A DNA stretch of 64,000 nt from JANWVO01 sp964458495 (GTDB lineage: Bacteria; Acidobacteriota; Terriglobia; Bryobacterales; Bryobacteraceae). Positions 56,526-64,000 of this stretch are shown in pieces. The notes under the pieces are model-generated. The model saw nothing but the letters and a program-made list of their open reading frames with translations. It ran no database searches and was not told where the DNA came from. The first letter of the stretch is position 1, and each line of letters starts with the position of its first letter. The DNA lies in NCBI GenBank assembly GCA_964458495.1, contig CAYWJB010000019.1:1-64000 (forward strand), in the 5' to 3' direction. The translations under genes and the position numbers were made by a program.

Positions 56526-58184
56526 ATGACTGACGCAAGCCGACAGCGGCAGGCGCCGGCGCACCGCTCCATTGAGGGCGCGCGCGTCTGCTGTCCCGCG
56601 ATGAGCGGTGCGACGCCCACCACATGGACGGCGCTCCCCGCCGAGGCGCTCGAACGCGCGCCGGCGCGGCTGGCGGTGACAGCCTTTGTGTGCGCCGCGC
56701 TCACCGTCGCGCTTGTGTTCCTCCAGGCGCAACTGCAGCCCGAAATCGCCGCCGCGCAACGGCAGCCCCATGTGCTGGCGCTCGAGGCGGTGCTGCTGGT
56801 CGCGTCGCTGCTGATCGTCGCCGCCTACCGCCTCGGTGTGCTCGAGGCGCGCGTCAGCGTCTATGCCGGGCTCGGCTTCCAGATCCTTGTGGCGTTCTGC
56901 ATCGCCATGTTCGAGGTCTCGCTGCCGTGGGCGCAGGGCCAGCCCGTGCGCGGCATGTCGATGCTGGTGACGTGGATCTTCGCTGCCTCCCTGTTTCTGC
57001 CCGCCTCGCCGCTCCAAGCCCTGGCAAGCGCGTATGCTTCAGCGGCGATGGGCCCGGCAGCCTATTTTCTGACCCGCGCCACGCTGCACGATCCGGGGCT
57101 CACGCCGAGCAAGATGGCCATTCTCTATGTGCCGCCGTTCCTGGTCGCCGCCTGCGCGTGGTGGATGAGCCGCCTGATCTTCCGCATGGAATGCTCCGTG
57201 CATCACGCCCGCGAACTCGGCAGCTACGAGATGGAAGAGGTGCTCGGCATCGGCGGCATGGGCGAGGTGTGGCGCGCGCGCCACCGGCTGCTGAAGCGCG
57301 AGGCGGCCATCAAGCTGATCCGCGCCGAAACTCTTCTGGCGCAGAGCGGAAGGCAGGCGGACCTGCTGAAGCGCCGCTTCGAACTGGAAGCCCGCGCCAT
57401 CGCCGCGCTGACGTCGCCGCACACGGTGTCGCTGTTCGACTTCGGCGTCGACCAGGACGGGAATTTCTATTACGCGATGGAGCTGCTGCAGGGGCTCGAC
57501 CTCGAGCAGCTGGTCAAGCGCTTCGGCCCGCAGCCGGCGCCGCGCGTGGTCCACATCCTGCGGCAGGCGTGCGAATCGCTGGAAGAGGCGCATTGCGCAG
57601 GGATCGTGCACCGCGACATCAAGCCCACCAACCTGTTCCTGTGCCGCCTGGGATTCGAGTTCGACTTCGTGAAGCTGCTCGATTTCGGGCTGGCGCGTTG
57701 GCGGCTGGCGAGCGGCGGCGGGCGGATGACGATGGACAACATCACCACGGGCACTCCCGCTTTTATGGCGCCGGAGCTGGCGCTCGGCGCCGACGAGCTG
57801 GACGGGCGCACAGACCTCTACGGGCTGGGATGCGTGGCGTACTGGCTGCTGACCGGAGGGCTGGTGTTCGAAGAGCCGACGCCAACGGCCATGGCGCTGG
57901 CGCATGTACAGAAGGAGCCGGCCAAGCCGTCCACGCGCACCGAGATGCGGATCTCGCCGGAGCTGGAAAGGATCATCCTCCAGTGTCTGAGCAAGAAGCC
58001 CGAGGACCGTCCTGCCAGCGCGCGGGTGCTTCGGAAGATGCTGGAGCAGTGCCCGGAGTGCCGCGAGTGGACACAAGAGGACGCCGAGGCGTGGTGGCGC
58101 ACGAACCTGCCGGATCTCTACGCCGCGCGCTGCCCCGATCCGCGCGTGGCGGGCATGGCGGCGGTTCCCTCCGGGAGCGCGTAA
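56526..58184 (+). CDS. Ser/Thr protein kinase with N-terminal multi-span membrane domain
   Basis: Protein of 552 residues. About six membrane helices occupy residues 25-210, and the kinase domain follows at about 225-495; most bacterial kinases of this type have the reverse order. Kinase motifs are LGIGGMGEVWRARH, the Lys in AAIKLIRAE, IVHRDIKPTNLFL and LLDFGLARW. A short C-terminal part, CPECREWTQEDAEAWWR, follows. The ATG at 56526 has a GGAAGAG ribosome-binding site. The stop TAA is directly followed by the GTG of the transporter-HEAT gene, so the two are surely one transcript and probably coupled. Confidence 0.88.
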   Translation: MTDASRQRQAPAHRSIEGARVCCPAMSGATPTTWTALPAEALERAPARLAVTAFVCAALTVALVFLQAQLQPEIAAAQRQPHVLALEAVLLVASLLIVAAYRLGVLEARVSVYAGLGFQILVAFCIAMFEVSLPWAQGQPVRGMSMLVTWIFAASLFLPASPLQALASAYASAAMGPAAYFLTRATLHDPGLTPSKMAILYVPPFLVAACAWWMSRLIFRMECSVHHARELGSYEMEEVLGIGGMGEVWRARHRLLKREAAIKLIRAETLLAQSGRQADLLKRRFELEARAIAALTSPHTVSLFDFGVDQDGNFYYAMELLQGLDLEQLVKRFGPQPAPRVVHILRQACESLEEAHCAGIVHRDIKPTNLFLCRLGFEFDFVKLLDFGLARWRLASGGGRMTMDNITTGTPAFMAPELALGADELDGRTDLYGLGCVAYWLLTGGLVFEEPTPTAMALAHVQKEPAKPSTRTEMRISPELERIILQCLSKKPEDRPASARVLRKMLEQCPECREWTQEDAEAWWRTNLPDLYAARCPDPRVAGMAAVPSGSA

Positions 58185-60413
58185 GTGGCGGGCAGGGAGG
58201 ACCGGCGATTCCCCGCGTGGGCGGCGATGGCGACCGCCGCGTCCATGATGTCGCACCAGGTGGGGGCGAAGTCGATTCGCGACGCGCTGTTCCTGCAAGC
58301 CTTCGGTCCGGAGCGCCTGCCGACGATGGTCATGGCGGCGGCAGTGCTTTCCGTCGTGCTGGGCGTTTTCGGAGCGCGCTTGTTCAGCCGCTTCAGCCCG
58401 GCGCGCGCGGTGCCGTGGAGCTTCGCGATGAGCGGGCTGCTGCAACTGGCGGAGTGGCGGCTGGCGGAGGCGAACCCGGCTCTGGGCGCGGTTGCCGTGT
58501 ACCTGCACATGGTGGCGTTTTCCGCCGTGCTGCTGTCGAGCTTCTGGCTGCTGCTGAGTGAAGAGCTGGACCCTGTGCAAGCAAAGAAGAGGATCGGGCG
58601 GATCGCGGGCGCGGGAACGACGGGCAGCGTGCTGGGCGGGCTGCTGGCGGCGCGGTGGGGCGAAGTTGCAGGCGCCGGTCATGAAGCCGCCCTGGTCGGC
58701 GCGCTGGGCGGCATCCACCTGGTGTGCGCGCTCCTGCTGATGCGCGCGCCCCGGCGGGCGGAGGCCGCGCCGCGAGCCGAGGAGCCCTGGGTGTCGCCAC
58801 GCAAGGTGCTCCGTTCGGCGCCGCACCTGCGGCACATGGCGGCGCTGGTGGCGCTGGGAACGGCGGCGGCGGCGATCCTCGATTTTCTCTACAAGCGCGC
58901 GGCCGCTGAATCACTGGGGAGGGGCGAGGGGCTGCTGGAGTTTTTCGCCTTGTTCAATACCGGCGTGGCGCTGGTGTCGTTCCTGCTGCAGACGCTGGTG
59001 AGCCGCGTGGCGCTGGAGCGCGCCGGAGTGGGCCGCACGGTGGGCGCGATGCCGGCGCTGGTGAGCGGCGGGAGTCTGCTGACGCTGGCGGCGCCGCTGT
59101 TTCCTGTGATCGCCGGGCTGCGCGCCGTGGAAGCGATGCTGCGCGGCTCGCTCTTCCGCGCCGGTTACGAGCTGATGTACACGCCGATTCCGCCTTCCGA
59201 GAAGCGCGCGGCGAAGACGGTGATCGACGTCGGCTGCGACCGGCTGGGCGACGCGCTGGGCGGGGCGGTGTGCCAGGCGGCGCTGCTGCTGCCGGGCGTG
59301 CCAGTGACCGGGCTGCTGCTGGTGGCGACAGCGCTCATCGCCGGCGCGAACACCTGGATTGCCAGACAGCTGGACCGGGTCTACGTGCAGGTGGTGGAGC
59401 GCGGGCTGCTGCACCGCGCGGCTCAGGTATTCCTTTCCGGCGCGGGCGATTGGACGCTGGACCGGGAGCTGCTGGAGTCGCGCTACGCAGCGGAGACGCC
59501 GCCGGCGCCCGCGGCGCAAGTGCTTGAGCCGAAGCCCACGCCTGCGCAGCCGGTGCTGGCCGACGACGCGGCGTGGTGCCTGGCGGAGCTGCGATGCGGG
59601 CAGGAGGCGCGCGTGCGGCGCGCGCTGGAAGCTGAGCGGCCGCTGAATCCGGTGCTTGTGCCGGCGGTGATCGACCTGCTGGCGTGGCAGGCCGTGTATG
59701 CGGCGGCGCGGGAGACGCTGCTGAGCGTTCGTTCGCCCATTGCGGGACAACTGGGAGACCGGCTGGCGGACCCGAAGTGCGATTTTGCGATCCGGCGGCG
59801 CATCCCGTCGCTGCTCCTGGCCCTGGGCGGATCGCGGGCGATGGAAGCCCTGCTCACGGGGTTGCAGGACGAGCGGTTCGAGGTGCGGTTCCGGTGCGCG
59901 CGGGCCCTGGATGAGCTGTTGTGCCGGAGGCCGGAGTTGAAGGTTCCCGCGGAAGCGGTGTACGCGGCGGTGGAGCGCGAGCTCAGCGTGGATCAGAACC
60001 TTTGGAAGAGCCGGAGACTGCTGGCCGAACAGGCGCCGCTGGAGGCGCTGCCGCATCTGGATGACGTATTGAAGGAGCGGGCGGACCGGAGCCTGGAGCA
60101 CCTGTTTTCGCTGCTGGCGCTGGTGCTGCCGCGGGAGCCGCTGAAGGCCGCGTTCCGGTCGCTGCACGCCGAGGACGAGGCTTTGCAGGCGCTGGCGCTG
60201 GAGTATCTGGATGGCGTGCTGCCGGCGGGGCTGGGCGCGAAGCTTCGGGCGCTGCTGGAGCGCCCGGCGGGCGGAGAGACGCGCCGGGTGGAGGAGGTGG
60301 TGGAGGCGCTGCTCGAGTCGCACGCGAGCATCGAGATGTCACTGGTCAGGCGGATGGAGCTGGAGCGGCGGCAGACCGGCTCCGCAGGCGATATTCCCGC
60401 GCAAGATACATGA
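58185..60413 (+). CDS. Npt/MFS-like transporter fused to HEAT-like repeats
   Basis: Protein of 742 residues beginning with GTG right after the kinase stop codon. Residues about 10-405 form 10-12 membrane helices. MMSHQVGAKSIRDALFLQAFG, RIAGAGTTGSVLGGLLAARWG and TPIPPSEKRAAKTVIDVGCDRLGDALGG resemble the ATP/ADP-translocase-like (NTT/Npt) branch of the MFS superfamily. Residues about 475-735 are helical pairs of HEAT type (ALGGSRAMEALLTGLQDERFEVRFRCARALDELL). It might sense or carry nucleotides or other phosphorylated compounds, with the HEAT part as a docking platform. The 3' end overlaps the convergent transporter gene by 68 bp. Confidence 0.78.
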   Translation: MAGREDRRFPAWAAMATAASMMSHQVGAKSIRDALFLQAFGPERLPTMVMAAAVLSVVLGVFGARLFSRFSPARAVPWSFAMSGLLQLAEWRLAEANPALGAVAVYLHMVAFSAVLLSSFWLLLSEELDPVQAKKRIGRIAGAGTTGSVLGGLLAARWGEVAGAGHEAALVGALGGIHLVCALLLMRAPRRAEAAPRAEEPWVSPRKVLRSAPHLRHMAALVALGTAAAAILDFLYKRAAAESLGRGEGLLEFFALFNTGVALVSFLLQTLVSRVALERAGVGRTVGAMPALVSGGSLLTLAAPLFPVIAGLRAVEAMLRGSLFRAGYELMYTPIPPSEKRAAKTVIDVGCDRLGDALGGAVCQAALLLPGVPVTGLLLVATALIAGANTWIARQLDRVYVQVVERGLLHRAAQVFLSGAGDWTLDRELLESRYAAETPPAPAAQVLEPKPTPAQPVLADDAAWCLAELRCGQEARVRRALEAERPLNPVLVPAVIDLLAWQAVYAAARETLLSVRSPIAGQLGDRLADPKCDFAIRRRIPSLLLALGGSRAMEALLTGLQDERFEVRFRCARALDELLCRRPELKVPAEAVYAAVERELSVDQNLWKSRRLLAEQAPLEALPHLDDVLKERADRSLEHLFSLLALVLPREPLKAAFRSLHAEDEALQALALEYLDGVLPAGLGAKLRALLERPAGGETRRVEEVVEALLESHASIEMSLVRRMELERRQTGSAGDIPAQDT

Positions 60414-61737
60414 CAAGCACGAGCCAGACGCCGGTGAGAATGAGGTTCAGCACGGCGAAGCCCTGGATGCCGAGCGAGAGGAAATTGGTGCCGGCGTAAA
60501 CGATGCCTGCCTGCGTGACGTCGCCGGCGCGCTGGAAGAAGGTGTCGATGGCGGCTTTTGCCTTGTATTTCACCTCGCGCGCGGTGGGCAAGAAAAGCGC
60601 CTGGCGGGCGGTGTTCTGGATGGAATAATCGGCGCTGTTTTCGACAATTTTCAGCAGGCGAATGACGCCGAGCACGGGGGCGGCCAGCAGCAGGGTATAG
60701 CCGCTGAAGGCGATGACGGGAAGAATGAACAGAGTGCCGCCCACGCCGATGTAGCGGAACAGACGGGCGACGAGAAACGCCTGGAAGAGGAAGCTGAGCG
60801 AATTGACCCAGAAGAAATAGTCGCCGAAGAAGGCTCCGATGAAGCGGCGGCGGGCCTCTTCAGATTCGGGACCGGCACCGGCGATGCGGGCGGCCTGTTC
60901 GGTCACAAGGCTGGAGATGAGGAACTCGCCGGAGGTGTTGACGACGTTCAGGAGCAGGACGAGGAAGGCGATCATGACCAGATAGCGGTCCTGAAAGAGG
61001 AGCAGGAAGCCATCGCCGGGGCGGAGGGGCTGCTGGCGGGCGAGGAGCTGGGCGGCGCCCGCCTGCGAGGAGATGCGCCGGTCGGCGAGGACAGACAGCA
61101 GGGCGCAGACCAGCAGCAGGGCGGCGCCGGCGAGCAGGAGGGGCAGGACGCCGAGGCGGGCGACAGCGCCGCCGGCGGCGCGGGCTCCGGCCACGGCGCC
61201 GATGGAGGCGCCGACGCCGATGAGGGGGAAGAGGCGCTTGCCCTGCGGTTCCGTGTACAGATCGTTGGCGAAAGCCCAGAACTGGGAGATGGCGAAGACG
61301 TTGAAGATGCCCACCCACAAATAGAAGGGAATTCCAATGCGGGTTCCGGCCGCAGCGGAAGCATAAAATGCGGCGAGATTGGCGGCAAAAAAGACGGAAA
61401 TTCCCGACAAAAGCCAGACGCGGCGCAGGCGCGAGGCGAGCCAGCTGTAGAGAGGGATGACGAAAATGAGCAGGATGGCCTGGCCGGCGGAGAGGTAGGT
61501 CTTGATGACGGCGCCCTGCTCTGTAAGGATGAGCGGCTCGCGGGCGGTTTTCAGGAAGTAATAGGCCGAGAGCAGCAGGAAGATGTTGGCAAACAGCAGG
61601 AGCGCGCCGGCGCCTTCGCCGCCGCGGACGTCGGCAAAGAGGCTCAGGAAACGGTCGAGGCGCGTGGGGCGGCGCGTATCGACGGCCCGGAAGACCGGGA
61701 AGGAAGCGTATGAAGGATGTTCAGGGACGTTCACCAT
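60346..61737 (-). CDS. Npt1/Npt2-family (NTP/NDP exchange-like) transporter
   Basis: Membrane protein of 463 residues with 11-12 helices. YYFLKTAREPLILTEQGA, LLLNVVNTSGEFLISSLV and YSIQNTARQALFLPTAREVKYKAKAAIDTFFQRAGD are typical of the ATP:ADP-antiporter-like family found in free-living Acidobacteriota as well as in intracellular bacteria. Whether it carries nucleotides here is not known. The ATG at 61737 overlaps the end of the upstream gene by 7 bp. Its 3' end overlaps the convergent HEAT fusion gene, a distant relative. Confidence 0.88.
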   Translation of the reverse strand: MVNVPEHPSYASFPVFRAVDTRRPTRLDRFLSLFADVRGGEGAGALLLFANIFLLLSAYYFLKTAREPLILTEQGAVIKTYLSAGQAILLIFVIPLYSWLASRLRRVWLLSGISVFFAANLAAFYASAAAGTRIGIPFYLWVGIFNVFAISQFWAFANDLYTEPQGKRLFPLIGVGASIGAVAGARAAGGAVARLGVLPLLLAGAALLLVCALLSVLADRRISSQAGAAQLLARQQPLRPGDGFLLLFQDRYLVMIAFLVLLLNVVNTSGEFLISSLVTEQAARIAGAGPESEEARRRFIGAFFGDYFFWVNSLSFLFQAFLVARLFRYIGVGGTLFILPVIAFSGYTLLLAAPVLGVIRLLKIVENSADYSIQNTARQALFLPTAREVKYKAKAAIDTFFQRAGDVTQAGIVYAGTNFLSLGIQGFAVLNLILTGVWLVLVMYLAREYRLRSRSAAAPAPSA

Positions 61738-63305
61738 GCATACTCTACGCCAACCACGGAGCGGGCGCGGAGCCAGACACGCACGGTCTGGCTGGGGCGG
61801 GCAGAGCTGGAGATTTCCGCCATGAGGTATCGGGCGGCGGCCGGAGGAATGCGGGGCCCGCGCCCGAGCGTTTCGCCGGGCTGACCGTTTTGGTTGTCAA
61901 AGGCGCGCCAGACGATTTCATAAGGCGCCGGCGACGGCAAGCCATGCGTGGCAGCGAGGTCTTCGAAAGCAAGTTCGCCGTCGCGAACCTGGAACCTGTC
62001 GAGCGGAAGGACCTTGCGAAAATAGGCGCGGCCGATCTTGTCGCGGCGCTCGATGAGGCAGTCCACGAGGTAGTCCTCGGCCTGCGGATCAGAGAGGCGA
62101 CCGGTGCGGACGATGGCGCGGATGTCGCCGTCGGTGAAGTGCATCACCTGCTTGGCGGCCCAGAATTCGTCATCGGGCAAACGGTTGAGCAGGGCAGGAT
62201 TGGGGTATTCGGGCAGCCATTTTTCTGGGTCGAAGACCTTCGACTCGAACAACCCGAGAGAGGGATAGCGGGGATACCGGGCTTTGGCCCAGTCGGGGAC
62301 TGCAAGTCCGAGAGTGGCCACCTGAATGGCGGAGTCGCGCCAGGAGAAGTGGTAGGCGCCGGAGCGGGGGCTGTTGGGCTTGTCGCTGCCGCTTCCGAGT
62401 GTCGAGCCGAAGTCGAGCAGATGATGGCGGATGAAGGTCCTGCCGTCGCGCGTGACAAGGGTGTCGAGAGTGTTGATGGCGCGCGAGTCGTCGTGGTCGA
62501 GCCAGGCGAAGAAGACGTGGGCGCCGCGGAGTTCGCGGCGGTGTTCGTGAGGGACGGTGTCGTTGGGATCGTCGGAGCGCGTGCCGAACCAGCGGAAAGG
62601 GCCGAGGGGCTGGCCTTCGAGCGCGAGGCTGGCGACGCAGCGGTAGCGCCCGTCCGCCAACCGCGGCGCCTTGAGGAGGAGTTCGGTGAGGTTGCGGCGG
62701 GTGAAGGGGCGCTGGATGCCGTGCTGGTTGACGAACGCGAGGCGGTCCTGAATGACGAGGTCCTTCGGGTCGAACTCGACGATGTATTCGTCGGCGACAT
62801 GGTATCCCAGCGCATGAAAGAATCGCGCGGAAATGACCTCGGCGGCGGTCATCATTTCCGGATTTGTGAGGGGATCGAGCTTGATGAAGAAGCGGCGTTT
62901 TGTGGCGTCGATCACGGTAAATCCGGGCGTGATTCCTTCGCCCTTGGCGGCGACGACGGTCCAGGGGAAGACGGGCGGGGCCGTGCCTCCGGCGCCGCGT
63001 TGCAGCTCCTCGATGGACATGCGGCGCCAGTAGTGGCGGCGGACGTACCAGGCGCCGTCCATGGGATCGCCGAGGGTGTTGACATTCCTCGCACGGATGG
63101 GGGGGCCCGTGCGCGGCTGTTTCTCGCCGGGCGTGGCGAGGAGGTGCCAGAAGAGGTCGTACCAGTCGGAGAGCTTGCGGCGGGCGGGCTTGCCGGCATC
63201 GAGGGGGGGAGGCTCGACGAGGAGCGGGTCGTCAGGATAGAAGCGCTGCCCGTGCAGGGCGGCGGCAGCGGCGAGAGTCAACAGCAGCTTTCTCATGGCG
63301 GTCAT
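61731..63305 (-). CDS. Hypothetical exported protein between Omp85-like and Npt-like genes
   Basis: Protein of 524 residues with a signal peptide (MRKLLLTLAAAAALHGQ). Conserved-looking parts include FFIKLDPLTNPEMMTAAEVISARFFHALGY, AHVFFAWLDHDDSRAINTLDTLV and FIRHHLLDFGSTLGSGS. The last recalls the metal-binding loop of kinase-like folds (DFG), and the FFIK strand with HVFFAWLDHDD also fits a CotH/HipA-like atypical kinase; this is only a suggestion. ATG at 63305 overlaps the stop of the Omp85-like gene (ATGA), ATG at 63296 is the alternative. It is the middle gene of an Omp85-unknown-transporter operon. Confidence 0.65.
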   Translation of the reverse strand: MTAMRKLLLTLAAAAALHGQRFYPDDPLLVEPPPLDAGKPARRKLSDWYDLFWHLLATPGEKQPRTGPPIRARNVNTLGDPMDGAWYVRRHYWRRMSIEELQRGAGGTAPPVFPWTVVAAKGEGITPGFTVIDATKRRFFIKLDPLTNPEMMTAAEVISARFFHALGYHVADEYIVEFDPKDLVIQDRLAFVNQHGIQRPFTRRNLTELLLKAPRLADGRYRCVASLALEGQPLGPFRWFGTRSDDPNDTVPHEHRRELRGAHVFFAWLDHDDSRAINTLDTLVTRDGRTFIRHHLLDFGSTLGSGSDKPNSPRSGAYHFSWRDSAIQVATLGLAVPDWAKARYPRYPSLGLFESKVFDPEKWLPEYPNPALLNRLPDDEFWAAKQVMHFTDGDIRAIVRTGRLSDPQAEDYLVDCLIERRDKIGRAYFRKVLPLDRFQVRDGELAFEDLAATHGLPSPAPYEIVWRAFDNQNGQPGETLGRGPRIPPAAARYLMAEISSSARPSQTVRVWLRARSVVGVEYAW

Positions 63306-64000
63306 TGATAGGGCTGCGTGGACGAGGTGCCCAAGGGGCGCGAGGGGAAGATGTCGTTGAACTTGAACCACGCCTGGAAGCCCTCCCGGCTGAAGGCGAA
63401 GTCGATGCGGAGAAAGGTGCGGTTGCGGACGTTGGCGCGGAAGCCGAAGCCGCCGCTTTTTTCGAGGCGGCTGAAGTTGAGCTGCCCGCGGCGCGGGAAA
63501 ACCTTGCCGGCGTCGGCGAAGAGCGCCATGTCGAGACCGGCGAAGATTTCCCAGCGGTATTCGGCGTTGAAGAGAAGCGAATTGCGGTCGCGGAAGCGGA
63601 AGGGACGGAAGCCGCGGAGATCGTCGCCGCCGCCGAGCCAGGGTTGGAGATAGAAGGGGACGGCTTCGCCGGCGTGCGTGTCGGTGAGGAGGGTGCGGGC
63701 GCGGAGGGCGATGACGCGGCGCTGGTTGTAGAAGGGGATGTACTGGCGCAGGTCGGCTTCGAGGAGGTTGAAGCCGTAGGCGTTGAGGCGGCGGTCGTCG
63801 TAACGGTTGAACTGGAACAGGTAGAAGCCGCCGGCGCGCGGGCCGTCAGGATTGTCGAGGGTGTTGACGCGCAGGAAAGCGCCGTAGCGGTAAAAGCTGG
63901 TCTGGCGGTCGATGCCGGGGACATCGGAGGGCGGGAACTGGGAGTCGGCGGAGGCGAAGCGGCGGTCGCGTCCGGGGCCGACGTTGATCCAGAGCCAGCC
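63302..64000 (-). CDS. Omp85/BamA-type outer-membrane protein, 5' part outside window
   Basis: The last 232 residues of a beta-barrel protein; the gene runs off the window at 64000. Barrel strands alternate as in surface antigen D15 proteins. FYLQPWLGGGDDLRGFRPFRFRDRN is the conserved L6 loop region with the R-G-F/Y motif, and LFNAEYRWEIFAGLDMALFADAGKVF is the usual last third. Homologues insert or secrete proteins at the outer membrane. No POTRA domains can be judged. It overlaps the next gene in an ATGA. Confidence 0.85.
   Translation of the reverse strand, partial: GWLWINVGPGRDRRFASADSQFPPSDVPGIDRQTSFYRYGAFLRVNTLDNPDGPRAGGFYLFQFNRYDDRRLNAYGFNLLEADLRQYIPFYNQRRVIALRARTLLTDTHAGEAVPFYLQPWLGGGDDLRGFRPFRFRDRNSLLFNAEYRWEIFAGLDMALFADAGKVFPRRGQLNFSRLEKSGGFGFRANVRNRTFLRIDFAFSREGFQAWFKFNDIFPSRPLGTSSTQPYQ

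Overview
This 64 kb window is GC-rich, densely packed bacterial chromosome. The gene content points to an Acidobacteriota genome of the Solibacter/Bryobacter type. The indicators are an Oar-like TonB-dependent receptor with an N-terminal carboxypeptidase-regulatory domain, an ECF sigma factor next to a serine/threonine kinase with a TPR-like C-terminus, DUF1080 and GH127-like secreted sugar-processing proteins, and Npt1/Npt2-type transporters, one with a HEAT-like tail. The taxonomic call is an inference from families; no rRNA gene is present.

Layout. 0-6.4 kb (minus): SusC/Oar-like receptor, serine hydrolase and GH10 xylanase, a small polysaccharide-use block. 6.4-13.4 kb (plus): YihY, uvrB, a Rossmann/DUF2520-like protein, homodimeric pyruvate dehydrogenase E1 (aceE), then rpmB-rpmG with its own promoter and a strong terminator. 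13.4-15.2 kb: an OxyR-type regulator (Cys199/Cys208 in the E. coli positions), whose last codons lie in the left end of an 846-bp segment bounded by 49-bp inverted repeats. 15.2-22.4 kb: a tightly overlapping assimilatory sulfate reduction operon, cysD-cysN-sulfite reductase-precorrin-2 dehydrogenase-APS reductase-TauE/SafE-cobA. CysN carries a remnant of an APS kinase domain without a P-loop, which fits the APS-type reductase in the same operon. 22.5-27.5 kb: a two-gene 2-hydroxyacyl-CoA-dehydratase-activase-like locus. 27.5-33.3 kb (minus): yebC-ruvC-hypothetical-tlpA-like-deoB operon, a di-iron MBL protein and a lipoprotein.

33.4-38.9 kb: coaX and a partner, then a candidate small RNA with promoter, two hairpins showing the same TTCCTCCGA loop, and a terminator; then an FkbM methyltransferase, tdk, a coiled-coil membrane protein and a DUF1080 protein. 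38.9-43.8 kb: a lipoprotein and a TgpA-type transglutaminase whose junction has been duplicated around a GH127-like gene, leaving a 5' transglutaminase remnant and a 3' lipoprotein remnant. 44-47.2 kb: ECF sigma factor and Ser/Thr kinase. 47.3-54.2 kb: a small exported protein, two arrays of hairpin repeats flanking a decayed phage terminase fragment and an M14 peptidase, then a lytic transglycosylase, rhaM and thrC. 54.3-56.4 kb (minus): a Clp/SppA-like protease, a rhomboid protease and the RNase P RNA gene (rnpB). 56.5-64 kb: a membrane-anchored Ser/Thr kinase directly followed by a transporter-HEAT fusion, converging on an operon of an Omp85-type protein (cut by the window end), an exported unknown protein and an Npt1/Npt2 transporter.

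The + strand is C-rich from roughly 28 kb to 56 kb in the stretches sampled and becomes G-rich after about 56.5 kb, regardless of gene direction. This is a skew inflection worth testing at genome scale.
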